DNA of 64,000 nucleotides, taken from Dasypus novemcinctus. Taxonomy: Eukaryota > Chordata > Mammalia > Cingulata > Dasypodidae. Every line of letters begins with the position of its first letter. The first letter of the stretch is position 1. Both the position numbers and the translations under genes were made by a program. Below, piece by piece: positions 1-11,361 of the stretch. The stretch is taken from positions 123,365,225-123,429,224 of the forward strand of contig NC_080683.1 of the NCBI RefSeq assembly GCF_030445035.2, written 5' to 3'. The notes beneath the pieces are model-generated. The model was not told the origin of the DNA and did not search any database. It saw nothing but the letters and a program-made list of their open reading frames with translations.

Positions 1-673
1 TAACTAGAATGTCACCAGAAATTAGAATGTGGTTAGAGAATAGACCTGAGGATTAACTTGTTAGAAGGTTGTGTGTGTTCATCTCTGGAAATGAGTAGAA
101 ATGGCGAAAGCACATCATAGTGTTTGTAACTAGCAGGACTGTTATATAGGTATGACAGAGGTTGAAAGGGAAAGTCTAAGTTAATGTATATTACTGAAAG
201 GAAAACTAAAAACCGTAGCATGGAGCTATATAGCACAGTAAAACCTCGTATGAAATATTAGTATATGTGATATTGCATATGAAAGACTATTTTTCTTTAA
301 AATTGAACAAATATTGTGTATGTTAATGTCACAAGATGTTACTATCACGCAAAAAAAAAATTATGCTAACTGAAAGAAACCAGACACAGAATACTACATA
401 TTGTATGATTCCAATTACATGAAATGTAAATATAAATCAATATGTAAAGATGGAATTACATTAGTGGTTATGTAGGGCTGGGGAAGGATAGAGAATTGAG
501 TGGTGACTTCCAAGGGATGTGGAGTTCTTTTGGAGTAATGAAATTGATCTAAAATGTTTTAAGGTGAATGTACAACAATGTGATTATGCTAAAAGCCATT
601 GATTGGACACTGGATATATTGTATGGCATGTGAATGTATCTCAATAAAATAGCTTTTTAAAAAAAAAGAAAAA
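1..673 (+). mobile_element. L1 3' end (3' UTR with poly-A)
   Basis: The sequence matches by eye the 3' UTR that follows the L1 ORF2 end at 26860-27030 and, in reverse, 60290-60560. It ends with an AATAAA signal near 645 and an A-rich tail to about 673. The element starts left of the window and no coding part is visible here. Confidence 0.75.
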
Positions 674-780
674 GGAATTAAAAAGTCTTGTGGGATTCTA
701 ACTTGTATTACAAGTTGGAAAAGAAAAGGCCACTGATGATTCTGGAAACTCCATTGATTTCTTTTTGAACAGTACTCCAT

Positions 781-1371
781 GGGAAACGAGCCCTGCTACG
801 TTGCTAGTGGGAATGTATAATGGTACAGCTGCTGTGAAAAACTGTGTGGCAGTTCCTCAAAAGTTAAACACAGAATTACCATATGATGCAGCAATTCTAC
901 TCTTAGGTATATGCCCCTTAGAATTGAAAATAGGGGCTTAAACAGACATATTGTATAACCATATAATGGACTATTATTCAGCTGTACAAAAGAATGACGT
1001 TTTGGTACATGCTACAAATGGAGAAACCTTGAAAACATTACGCTAAGGAAAAGATGCCAGACACACAAGGACAATGTTAGGATTCTACTTCTATGAAACA
1101 TATAGGAGAGGTATGCTCATAGAGACCAAATAGAGTACAGGTTACAGGGCTGGGAAGGGCAGAATGGGGAGTTATTGCTTAATGGGTATGTAGTTTCTTT
1201 TTGGGATGATGAAAACTCTTGGAAATAGATGGTGGCGATGTTTGCACATCACTTGAATGTAACTGACGCCACTGAATTTTACACTGAAATGGTTAAAATG
1301 GCAAGTGCTATATGTATTTTATCATACATAAAGCACTCTGTGGATTTGTTGTGAAGTCTACATTTAATCAA
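781..1371 (+). mobile_element. Old L1 (L1M-type) ORF2 end and 3' UTR
   Basis: The stretch reads like the decayed end of L1 ORF2, with the equivalents of CWWEC, VWQFLKKL, LPYDPAI and YYSA, followed by an L1 3' UTR. Many differences suggest an older insertion than the L1 just before it. Confidence 0.7.
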
Positions 1372-3412
1372 GGCACATGCATTCTATACTGAATTCAAAA
1401 TTTTGTCTTTATTGTCTTTTTCCTACGTGGATTTCTTTTTCTGTATTTTCCAGTCGACAGTTTGCTTCACATTCTAAGACCAAAGCCAAATTAGACATGA
1501 CATGGCACAGCGTTTTGGTTTCCATTGGTCAAGGGAACTCTTGAGCCCACGAGCTGCCCGAGACCCCCAGCGCTGTCCCCCAGGCTCTCCCAGCACCCTG
1601 CCTGTCACTACCCCAGGGTCTGCTCTGAGCCTGGGATCCCAGCACAGCGCACGGTCTTGGGCCAGTCGTAACCACAGTGAAGCTTTGTCGTAAGAGAACC
1701 GTCTGTACACGCTCCCTGTGTGGACTCTGGGGATTCTTTGAGGAACCATGGACAGGCTGCTCTGGTGGAAACGGTGCAGCACTGGGGACCCTGGCGTGAT
1801 GGCACCTGCCGTGTGGGAAGCCCGCCAGGTGAATCTGTTGACCCCTAAAGCTTGAGAGCCGCTGAACCACCCCCATCTCTCTGCTCTTTTGCTTTCTCTT
1901 CCTTAAATCTTATTGCCCAATAAAAGAGGGTGAAAGCAATTTCCCCTTCCTGCCCTGCCGGGTCGAGTTCTCAGGACAGGCCATCGTGGTGCCGCAAGAG
2001 AAGAGTAGGCAGCAGAAGTGGACTTCTGGTAGTTGGCTGTAGATTTTCTTTTGAAATCTTCATCTCCCTGTGAGTCAAAGCAGGACTCGTTTAGCCCAGT
2101 GATGAGTACGGTTTTCCGACGCGCATTCCTTTATTCTTTGTCACAGTGAGGCACAAGCTCCATGGGCTGCTTGATTCTTTCTCACTTGCCAAAGTTCCCT
2201 TTTCTGAAGACGTCAGGGTAAGAAGCTACAGGAGGTGCAGGCGATTTTGATGCTCTTTCTGCACCCACCTCGACATTTTGGTAAACCTTCAGCAGGGGCG
2301 CATTTCTAACCTTTTGGGGACCGTCTTAGAAATCGCAGCCTCTGGTTGACTTTCCGTTGTAGTTTCCCTAATGCTGCCCCCCTTCACGCGCCCCCCACCG
2401 CCCCCAGGCCACCAGGGGACATTCTGGAAGCAAATATTTGGGAGCTGGGCTGGGCCGGCAAAGGTGAGCTCGAAGCCGGGGCGGGCCTCCTGCGCCTCTG
2501 GAGGACCTGGAATTCCCCCCACCCCCGTCCCGCCCCGTCCCTCCCAACCTGGGAGCTGGGCCGCTGGCGAGCGGGCTCTTCCTGGTGGCGTTCCCCACAG
2601 CAGGTCGAGCGGTGCTCTGCTCTTCCCCTTGCAAAGAGGTGCTTTCCGCAAGGAGCTTTTTCACGGCCTTAGGACAGCAGGTGCACACGTGGGGTATCTC
2701 TCGGGGACTAGGGGGAACCAAAAGAGGCCCCAAAGATTGCAGCGGGTGGCGCTGACCCTGACCGCCCGTCCCCTCCCGGTGCCGTGGCCCACGCGTCGTG
2801 GCCAAGACCACGTGTCCTGTGGTCATCTCGACTCGCCCTTGCTCTGTCCACGCACCTGCCACCCACACTGGAGCCAGCTCCACAGGGACACAGCTCCGCC
2901 TGTGGGGCCAGCCACGGGCTCCCCAGGGAGCACATGGGGTGACTTGTTTGACACACTCCACGCTGAACGGCCCTTCCGGACTTAGCCCTTAAGAAATGTT
3001 TCGTGGGGTTTATTTAGTTACACACATCTACAGGGACATTGTAAAAATTACAGAAAATGCACAGAAGCGCGAGGAATGGAAAGAACTGCCCCTTCGATAG
3101 CTCGGCGAATGCTGCCAACGCGCTGATGCGCTCGTCGCCCCGTTTTCAGGACGTCTGGTCGGTGCTGCACCAGCTCTTGCCCTCACTTGCTTTTCCTGCC
3201 TAAGAGAAGGCCCGTCTCCTGCCGCTGAGCCGCCTCCTGGCCTCGGGGGCTGCAGCAGCCGCAGCCTCTTCCCTGCGCACCTCAGTTACGTCTGAACGTC
3301 TGTGAGATGGTCAGGATTGAGAGTATTTACAGCACTGAGCGCCACGTGTTTGATAGATCCTTAGGGTAAAGGGACAAGGATCAAAGCAGATGCACAGCTT
3401 TCTTTAGTATTT
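1372..3412. other. No gene recognised; probable STX11 intron 1
   Basis: The stretch is largely single-copy-looking and becomes GC-rich at 1540-1800 and 2300-2990. Open frames occur on both strands but none resembles a known protein; they reflect high GC. By comparison with mammalian STX11, whose first exon is non-coding and far upstream, this is probably intron 1. I cannot place exon 1 or a promoter. Confidence 0.4.
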
Positions 3413-4704
3413 CTTCTTTTTAAAGAAGATTTATATGACATAAATGATACATGGAAAATTCAGGGGGATTCCCATACACCCTGCTCCTCTCCCTGCCCCC
3501 ACCCCCCCAGATACACACCTTGTAGCTTTGGTGCACACTGCTAAACTGCCCTGGAGAGCCTCTATCACTTACCTCCTACCAGCACTGGTGATTTCTTGAA
3601 AATCCCCACCCAGTTTTTAAAATTCTTTTTTTTTTTATAAAGAAATTGTAGCCAATTTGGTGGGCAAAAAGGTCTCAGTGGTCTAACTTACAGTCCCACG
3701 TTTAATAGTGACGTGAAGACCCTTTTATACGCTCACAAAAGATGGCTCGTCGGGGCAGGAGGCTGCTCCGGGGTCAGCCTCTTCAGTTATCGCCACGACG
3801 CACCTGCAGCGCCGACGACGACAACACCTGCTTCGTGGGGAGGGTTAAAGCAGCACGTGAGGAGCACCCAGACGGCACCTGGCCGACGGAGCGGCTGCCG
3901 CACACTGGCGCTTCACCCTCCTAATGCCTCTCATTCTTTTTGTTTTGGCGAGTGATCTTTTTATCTCCCTTAATAAGGAATTTCGCTGTATCGAGGGTGT
4001 TCACCTGCCGCCTGCCAGGTATTGCAGTTTCCCCCCCTTTGTGGTTTGTCTTTACATTTCGTGCTTTGATCCAGGTGGGGTCCCTTCCTGCCGCTCTGCC
4101 TCGGCCACTTCGGTGCCTTCCCCATTGTCGGGATGGCCTGGTGCTGACTCTGGCTGCCAGGGCGCAGAAATGGCATTTTCAGCAGGATGGCTCGTTCCGT
4201 CAGCATCGTGGACCCAACAGCCCAGACTTCTGTCAATTTATGTAAATACTGATCTGATCATGGTAGATGAGAGGTCAGGGTTAATATTCCACCGTTGCCC
4301 ACTTATTGCTAAGTCCAAGCTGTCAGCACTCCATTCGTCATGCCATAAAACTAATGGCTCAGCTTCAGAAAAGCCTTTAATCTGAGGTCCACAGCCATCC
4401 TAGATTGAGTAGCCATTCAGGCTACTACTTTTCCCCATTTTATCTGTAAATTATAGAGTAGAAAGAGAATCTCCCTATTCACAAAGTCTTAGGTAAGGGC
4501 AAAATGTTCAGTGTGTTGGCACATACACCTGCTACTAAGAGTGAAAGCTTTGGAAAACAACGGACGCAGAGACTGTTATTTTGCCTTGCTAAGCAAGGGT
4601 GTTCCCAGAGCTGCCTTAGAAGAACACGGCAACTCTGCTGGAGCTGCCAGCTTGTTCCAAGAAGCCATTAAGAGTGGACACATACTGGGTAGCATCGACA
4701 GGAG
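3413..4704. other. No gene recognised
   Basis: 3413-3660 has A/T runs and a C-rich block and may be an old transposon fragment that I cannot name. The remainder to 4704 shows no recognisable gene, RNA or repeat. Confidence 0.3.
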
Positions 4705-5139
4705 TATTATCAGGATTCTCTAGGGAAACAGAACTGACCGGAGATACCTGTAGATAGTAGGAGTTTATAAAACTGCCTCATGCAACTGTGGGGACGCACA
4801 AGTCCAAGTTATGAAGGGCAGGCTGCAAGCCACAGGCTCCGCGGAGGGTCCTCGTTGAGTTTCCAGGGAGACGTGGGCTGTCTGAAGTAGAGATGAGGCT
4901 TCTCTCTCTGATGCTGAAATCACTTCCCGTTATAAGGCCTTTAACTGAGTGGATGAAACGTCTCTGAGTGCTGACAGCAATCTCCTCACTTGATTGTAGA
5001 TGGGACCAGCCATCTATACAATCAACTCACTGATGATTAAAGCCCCTGAAATGCCCTGGTGTTACAGTTAGCCCAGTGCTTGCTTAACCAAACTGGGCAC
5101 CATTACCCAGCCGAGCGGACAATGAACCTAATCATCACA
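4705..5139 (-). mobile_element. LTR-like relic, probably ERVL/MaLR class
   Basis: On the + strand it begins TATTATCAGGATTCTCTAGG and ends AACCTAATCATCACA, resembling the widespread mammalian repeat running from TTAGTCAGGGTTCTC to ACCATCACA. The ends fit an LTR in minus orientation. It is an old fossil with no coding region, and the class assignment is from memory. Confidence 0.45.
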
Positions 5140-5790
5140 CGAGGTAAATGGGACATTGTTGTATTATTTGTATTATTGCTGCTAGACTTGTGCACACTTG
5201 AAATTTTTCATATGAGTGTTTCCAAAGCACTAAAAATGTTTATAGTTGTGAACGCTATTAGGGAGAAGCATAGGGACATTCCAACGTCTGGATTTTATAC
5301 TTCCCCACTGGATTTTTGTCTTTGTTTATTTTGTTGTGGTTTTACTTCAAGCATGTTTTCCTTTTTAAAAAAATTTGAGAGCGCTGTTAAAGCCATAGCG
5401 AAGCTGCTCATAATTTCAGAGTTGTTTTGCTGGTGCCGAGGCAGACGCCATCCGGGGCTGACCCCAAAGCCTGCAGGGAGACTGTCCTTACTCAAAAGCC
5501 CTTATCTTGTCAAGTCTTTATTTGTCCTTTTTCGGGTTCTGTTTTGATTGGAATGGAAAACCTAAAGCAAGGAAAAGATTTCTTCCCAAAGCAGTCGAAA
5601 CATTTAAAGTGCTGAGTCCTGGGCGCCTGTCCTGCTGGACCGGAGACGCTTGTGGGTGCAAAGGCCACCCTGCCTGGCGCCCCTGCTGTCCCTCTGCACA
5701 CAGGCGTGCAGCAGGGGCCACCCCCCCCAAGGAGAGTCCATGTCCTTAGCTGAAGCCCCCCACCCCCCTGGACGCGGAGCTCTGACCCTG

Positions 5791-5805
5791 TCCCTCTGCC
5801 CACAG
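5791..5805 (+). other. STX11: 3' splice site of the STX11 coding exon
   Basis: A pyrimidine-rich tract ends in CAG at 5803-5805, five bases before the STX11 start codon. This matches the known gene layout, in which a non-coding first exon is spliced to one exon holding the whole coding sequence. Confidence 0.7.
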
Positions 5806-5810
5806 ACGAC

Positions 5811-6674
5811 ATGAAGGACCGGCTGGCTGACCTCCTGGAGGTGTCCAGGCGCTACGACCAGCAGGTCCCTGATGGCGACTACACCTTCGACGGGCCCTAC
5901 GAGGACATCTGCTTCGAGACGGACCACCAGCTGGAGTCCCTGTACCGGGACATCCAGGAGCTGCAGGACGACAGCCGGCAGCTGATGGCCGACGTGAAGC
6001 GGCTGGGCAAGCAGAACGCGCGCTTCCTCACGTCCATGCGGCGGCTGAGCAGCATCAAGCGCGACACGAGCGCCATCGCCAAGGCCATCAAGGCGCGCGG
6101 CGAGGCGGTGCACCGCAAGCTGCGCGCGCTGCAGGCGGCGGCCGAGCGGGCGGAGGCGCAGCACGGCGCGCACTCGGCCGTGGCGCGCATTGCGCGCGCG
6201 CAGCACCACGCGCTCTCCCGAACCTTCCAGCACGCGCTGCTCGAGTACAACCAGGCCGAGCTGCGGCAGCGCGACTACTGCAAGGCGCGCATCCAGCGGC
6301 AGCTGGAGATCATGGGCAAGGACGTGGCGGCCGAGCAGGTGGAGGCGCTGTGCGAGCAGGGCCGCTGGGACGTCTTCTCCGAGAACCTGCTGGCCGACGT
6401 GAAGGGCGCGCGCGCCGCGCTCAGCGAGCTCGAGAGCCGCCACCGCGAGCTGCTGCGCCTCGAGAGCCGCATCCGCGACGTGCACGAGCTCTTCCTGCAG
6501 ATGGCCGTGCTGGTGGAGGAGCAGGCCGACACCCTGGACGTGATCGAGGTCAACGTGCAGCAGGCGGTCGACTACACCGGCCAGGCCAAGGCGCAGGTGC
6601 GCAAGGCCGCGCAGTACAAGAAGAGGAACCCGTGCCGCGCGCTCTGCTGCTGCTGCTGCCCCTGCGCCGACTAG
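5811..6674 (+). CDS. STX11: Syntaxin-11 (Qa-SNARE), complete coding exon
   Basis: This is an uninterrupted 287-codon frame, the same length as human syntaxin-11, starting [18 protein letters not shown]. The N-terminal half (about 40-160) fits the Habc helical bundle. The SNARE motif spans about 204-266 and contains [20 protein letters not shown], with the zero-layer glutamine at 238. Instead of a transmembrane segment it ends in a cysteine-rich tail (Cys 275, 279-283 and 285), the presumed palmitoylation anchor. In other mammals STX11 acts on late endosomal and lytic-granule membranes in cytotoxic T and NK cells, with Munc18-2 and SNAP23; loss causes familial haemophagocytic lymphohistiocytosis type 4. 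The start is fixed by family alignment and the acceptor just upstream. The exon is very GC- and CpG-rich. From memory the human tail has six cysteines and seven are seen here. I see no frameshift or stop. Confidence 0.96.
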   Translation: MKDRLADLLEVSRRYDQQVPDGDYTFDGPYEDICFETDHQLESLYRDIQELQDDSRQLMADVKRLGKQNARFLTSMRRLSSIKRDTSAIAKAIKARGEAVHRKLRALQAAAERAEAQHGAHSAVARIARAQHHALSRTFQHALLEYNQAELRQRDYCKARIQRQLEIMGKDVAAEQVEALCEQGRWDVFSENLLADVKGARAALSELESRHRELLRLESRIRDVHELFLQMAVLVEEQADTLDVIEVNVQQAVDYTGQAKAQVRKAAQYKKRNPCRALCCCCCPCAD

Positions 6675-7684
6675 CAGCCCCCCCCCCAGCCCGCGGGGTG
6701 GGGCAGGGGGCCCACTCCTGGCGGTCCCCGCATGTTCGGGAAAGAACAGATGTGGGGTCCAGAGCTGCAGCCCGGGCCCTGCGCCGCGCGGTGCCCCTGA
6801 AGTCTCTTCAGCAAGGACAGGTTCCTTAGACGACCCCTGGGCACTTGCTCACCTGAAGCTCCGGGGACACTGCCCTGCCCTCCGCCTGCAGGGCGGCCGG
6901 CCACAGCGCGTGACCTGGGAGGGCGCAGGAGGAGGCAGGTGGCGTCCGCGGGTGAGCGCTGCCCCCACCTCATCCACCCCCCGTCCTGCACGCTTGGCTC
7001 TGGTCACCCTCCACTCTGGTCACCCTCCAGGGAACCTGACCTTGGGAGAAACGCTAGTCCTTCACCTCGGACAAGCCATCTGGTTTACGCTGGGAGTGCC
7101 CTGGGTGGGGGCGCGCGCTGTGCACAGCACCCCTTTTAACATCCCACCGGGCGCTGCTTCCTTCTCTCTCTCACTTTTTGTATCTTGCACCAGGATCTAT
7201 TTTGGGATTTTTTTCACCAAATATTTTTATGCACTGAGTATTGAACAAGCACACAAGATGAAGTATATGTATCAGTCACATTTTATGTTTTTCCTAGGTA
7301 AGAATAATTTAAAATCTACCTTTTACTTATTACGTATGCACATGTATGTAAGTGTTAAATACTAATATTCACTAAAGCGTGTACATACTGATCCGTTGCT
7401 TCAACTTTAATTTTGTGAATATGGCATACACGTAGAAAGAAGGGCACCTTTTCTGGCTCTTGTTGGTTTGTTTTGGGTTTATCTCACTTCCGCCTGTCTC
7501 TTCATTGTCCAGTTTTGGTTAAAACTTTATTTTCAACAATTCCGGGCTGGTTATGGTGGCAAAGACAGGTGTGCAAGTTGGAGAAGACATACAGAATTAG
7601 AGGCAATAAAATAACGTTCCTGGAAACATTCTTTTACTCTGGACCATTCCTTTTATTTTGTGAAATAGACTAATTTAAAATAAA
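6675..7684 (+). other. STX11: Probable STX11 3' UTR
   Basis: After the TAG stop, GC-rich sequence gives way at about 7150 to AT-rich sequence free of recognisable repeats. Candidate poly-A signals AATAAA lie at 7605-7610 and 7679-7684. Which one is used, or whether the transcript runs further, cannot be seen from sequence alone. Confidence 0.45.
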
Positions 7685-9404
7685 AGTCTTATTTTTCAAG
7701 TAAGTTTAATGATATCACATTATAAATATCCCTTTATTTATATTTCTGATTGATGTTTAACTCTCAATCAGTTTTCGTACTCTATTATACATATTTTTTG
7801 CCAACCACTTGATTTTGCAACATTTGTGTAGAACTCTGAGTAGAGAGGGGAAAAAAATGACAAACTCCAATCCAAAAATCCAGTGAGGGTGCCTTGCTCC
7901 CTGCGCAGAGCCGCAGCGCTCCCCACACCTGGGCCCTGCACCCGGGCCCTGCGTGCCTGGAGCCTCTCGGCTTCCTGCCCTCGCCAGGGGGCTCGTGTGT
8001 CCCCCTCGTCCTTTAACCAACGAGCACCGCCACGTCGGGCCTCGGATTCTCCACGAGGAGAGGGCGGCCCTGCCGCCGGTGCCTCCCCGGCGCGCAGCCA
8101 CGCCAGTGGGCGCCTGGTTCTGCTCGGTGAGCCCTGCGGGCAGGCCCCGGGCGCCCCTGGCCGTCTCCAGGGTCCAGGGTAGGCGTCCCCTGCCCTCATG
8201 CCCCCGTGGACCCCCGGCAGGCCCTGCCACGAGCGCGTACCCGAGGGTGGCCCCGTCACCCAGGAGCTGTCTCGGTTATCACCGTTCACCGGGGAGGCCA
8301 TCCGCAGGCCCGGGGTTTTCAGATCGCTCGCCTTGCCCCTTACTGGCTGAGGCGGAACCTGCGCTCCTCGAAGGTGGGGGAATTGACAGCGTGTGGCCCC
8401 TGAATGCGGGAACCATGGACACGTGACCAGCTGCGCCTCTCCGGGCCTCGGTTTCCTCCTCTGTGATGGAGGGTCACGAGGACCTGCCGTCTGCGTGGCC
8501 GGGCCATGAGCAGGTGTGAGGGCGCCCGGGGCAGGCCTGGCGCGGCTCCGGGGGCCGCGGACGAGCGCTGCTGGCCACTCAGCCCGGGGCTGGCTGCTGG
8601 GCTCGGGGTCAGGCGGCTCTTCTCGGCGGGCTCGGCCGGAACAACGAGGGAGGGACCCTGCGGCCCCTCCTGTGTGCCCACGACCTTCTTTAAGAAGCCA
8701 AGTGGGAGGCACGGCTGAGCGGGAAGAGCCGCCCCCAGCTCCCCACCCCTGAGGCGGGGTCCCCGCGGAGGGCTGGGAAGCTCTGGAGGCAGGAGCCGAG
8801 GGGCACTGGGCCCTGTCTCCAGCCCGCTGCCCCCGGGGAGAGGGCCCCGGGAAGGAAGGAGCACTGCCGGCGGCCCCAGCACCGCGCGCCCTCAGCACCC
8901 CGCCGTGGGGCTCCCACCCAGCGGTACCTGGCGCACCTGCCTCCTGACGGCCCAAGAACCCGCAGGAAGCCTGACGGGGCCCCCGGGCCGCAGTGGGGGC
9001 CCTTCAAGCCCTGTGACAGCGCACCCGTGATGCCGGGCCCTGCCTGCCTGTGCGGGAGGCCCCCTGCGGCGCCTGAGCCCAGCCTCGGCCCGTCACGCAC
9101 GTTGAGGGCAGCACGTTGACAGCCTCCCCATGACTCCTGGACACAGCGGTCCTCTCCTACCAACGCCTTGGTCATTAGGCTAAGGCAGTCCCTGTGCCAT
9201 ACAGTCACGCGGCACGCAAGTGTCTTGCAGGATTCTAATACAAAGTTCCTACCTTGACAGGAAAAGATGAAGACTGCGTAGAGCTTAAAAATACTGAAAT
9301 AGGGTAACCGCAGTCTTGCTTTTTAGGTATAAATTCTACCATCAGACAGGTTTCTACTCCTCTCTTTGAAGTAGACAAAGAATCTCCAACCGCAGCATGA
9401 CTTG
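7685..9404. other. No gene recognised; GC-rich from about 7880 to 9100
   Basis: A long open frame exists on the minus strand at 7768-8955, but its proline, arginine and glycine-rich product resembles no family I know and the other frames are similarly open. I read this as a composition effect. No RNA gene or repeat is recognised. Confidence 0.4.
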
Positions 9405-9767
9405 CTTTTATTTTTAAAGAGATTTATTTTATTTATGTATTTCTCCCCACCTCATTGTAGTCTACACTTGCTGTGTCTATTCATTGTGTGCTTGTCTTCC
9501 TTTTAGGAAGCACCAGGAACTGAACCTGGGACCTCCCATGTGGGAGGGAGGCACCTAATTGCTTGAGTCACCTCAGCTCCCTGCTTTGTTGTGTCTCTCA
9601 TTATGTTTTCCGTCTTGTGTCTCTTGCTGCATCATCTTGTTGCATCACTCGCTGTGCCAGCCATCATGTCAACTCTGTCTCACTTGTCTTTTTTCAGAGG
9701 CACCAGGAGCCAAACCTGGGACCTCCCATGTGTTAGTCAGGAGCTCGGTGGCTTGAGCCCATCTGCT
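9405..9767 (-). mobile_element. Two-headed DAS-type tRNA SINE
   Basis: Read on the minus strand it starts GGGGAAGCAGATGGGCTCAA, has a tRNA-like head with a B-box-like GGTTTGG, then a second head with GGTTCAGTTCC, and ends in an A/T-rich tail. The two heads are separated by about 170 bases of spacer. It is more diverged than the single-headed copies. Confidence 0.7.
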
Positions 9768-9844
9768 TCCCCAACGACTGGCCTTGGGTGGAAGAGTTGA
9801 AAATAACTGCTATCAAAGAAGTGCAGCCATTAGAAATGGATAAC

Positions 9845-10260
9845 GGGAAGCGGACTTGGCCCAGTGGTTAGGGCGTCCATCTACCACATGGGAGGTCCAC
9901 GGTTCAAACCCTGGGCCTCCTTGACCTGTGTGGAGCTGGCCCATGCGCAGTGCTGATGTGCGCAAGGAGTGCCCTGCCACGCAGGGGTGTCCCCCGTGTA
10001 GGGGAGCCCCACGCACAAGGAGTGCGCCCCGTAAGGAGAGCCGCCCAGCATGAAAGAAAGTGCAGCCTGCCCAGGAATGGCGCCACACACACGGAGAGCT
10101 GACACAGCAAGATGATGCAACAAAAAGAAACACAGATTCCCGTGCCACTGACAACAAGAAGCGGACAAAGAAAGAACACGCAGCAAATAGACACAGAGAA
10201 CAGACAACTGGGGTGGGGGGAAGGGGAGAGAAATAAATAAATAAATCTTAAAAAAAAAAA
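9845..10260 (+). mobile_element. DAS SINE, full length
   Basis: It has the tRNA-derived head with A-box-like TGGCCCAGTGGTTAGGGCGT and B-box-like GGTTCAAACCC, the long DAS body, and an AAATAAATAAATC tail with poly-A. It is flanked by an 11-base target duplication (9834-9844 and 10261-10271) that differs at one base. Confidence 0.9.
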
Positions 10261-10271
10261 AAATGAATAAC

Positions 10272-10840
10272 AAATAGGACCTAGAATGCCAGGGTCTAGG
10301 GACCACGTCAGGATCAGGCATCTTATTAACAGCACGAGCGGCTCAGATGTGCTCAGACGAGGCAGCTTCTGCTGGGAACACTACCCTCCAGGGGGGAAAG
10401 GAGGCTCTAAAACCACAGCTTCCAGAACACCAGCCGTGAGCGTCCCCAGAACGGGAATTCTTAATGCGCCCCTTAAAAGGACATTTTGTGCCCTATTTTA
10501 ATAGCCACTTGGGGATCTCTGTCCACTCTCCCTAATCGGCAGCTCTACACGGGGTCCCACAGCCGTCCCTTTCGACCTGCCGGCCCTCTGCAGCTCAGCA
10601 TCCCATAATGTTCTACCTTGGGTGAAAATTAGAGCATGCAACACTCGGCATATGTCGTGGCCCTTCCTCCAGCCGGCCCCAATCAGACCGCACGGGAGCC
10701 ACGTGGAAGGGGCTCGGCCGCCACGCCTGCGCCTCCTGCCCGCAGCGCTGCGTGGCGCGAGGGGTCTCAGCTTCCACCTGCGGGTTCACGGGACCACGGT
10801 GGGGACTTCTCCCGGGCCACCCGCTGCTATTTGGACCAAG
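10272..10840. other. No gene recognised
   Basis: No known gene, repeat or RNA was recognised. GC content rises towards the tandem array that follows. Confidence 0.35.
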
Positions 10841-10945
10841 GCAGTGAGGGAGGGAGGGAGGAGGACGAGGAAGGGGGGAGAGAGGTGAGAGGGAAGGAAG
10901 GGGGAGGTGGCGGGGGAGGGGAGGGGGGGGAAGGAGGCGGGCTTC
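10841..10945 (+). repeat. G/A-rich tract
   Basis: The + strand is almost pure purine with many runs of three or more G, so it could form a G-quadruplex or triplex. Confidence 0.7.
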
Positions 10946-11041
10946 CGGCCACGCCAAGCAACGCCCACGCAGGAGCCAGGCTGCCGCGCGCAGTGGCCCT
11001 GGAGCCCCGCGGCGCCCCCACCCCCGCCAGGGCCGACCTGG

Positions 11042-11361
11042 GTGCCCCGCGCTGCTCGCCCACGCTGCTGGGGCCCACGCTGCCGGGGCCCACGCTGCTC
11101 GCCCACGCTGCCGGGGCCCACGCTGCTCGCCCACGCTGCTCGCCCAGCTGCCGGGGCCCGCGCTGCTCGCCCACGCTGCCGGGGCCCACGCTGCCGGGGC
11201 CCGCGCTGCTCGCCCACGCTGCTCGCCCAGCTGCCGGGGCCCACGCTGCCAGGGCCCGCGCTGCCGGGGCCCACGCTGCCGGGGCCCACGCTGCCGGGGC
11301 CCGCGCTGCTCGCCCACGCTGCCAGGGCCCACGCTGCCGAGGGCCCACGCTGCTCGCCCGG
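11042..11361. repeat. GC-rich minisatellite, 13-15 base units
   Basis: Interleaved units of the type ACGCTGCCGGGGCCC (15 bases) and ACGCTGCTCGCCC (13 bases) repeat more than 20 times. Stop-free frames on both strands through this array are a by-product of the repeat. Confidence 0.9.

Noticed and set aside
1502-2992. STX11 exon 1 and promoter in the GC-rich block
   Set aside because: No non-coding exon can be recognised and in other mammals exon 1 lies tens of kilobases upstream.
5604-6485. 293-codon open frame antisense to STX11
   Set aside because: It is a by-product of the GC-rich codon pattern of STX11; the product resembles no family and the sense frame is a clear orthologue.
7768-8955. 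395-codon minus-strand open frame
   Set aside because: GC-rich composition, competing frames on both strands, low-complexity product and no recognised domain.
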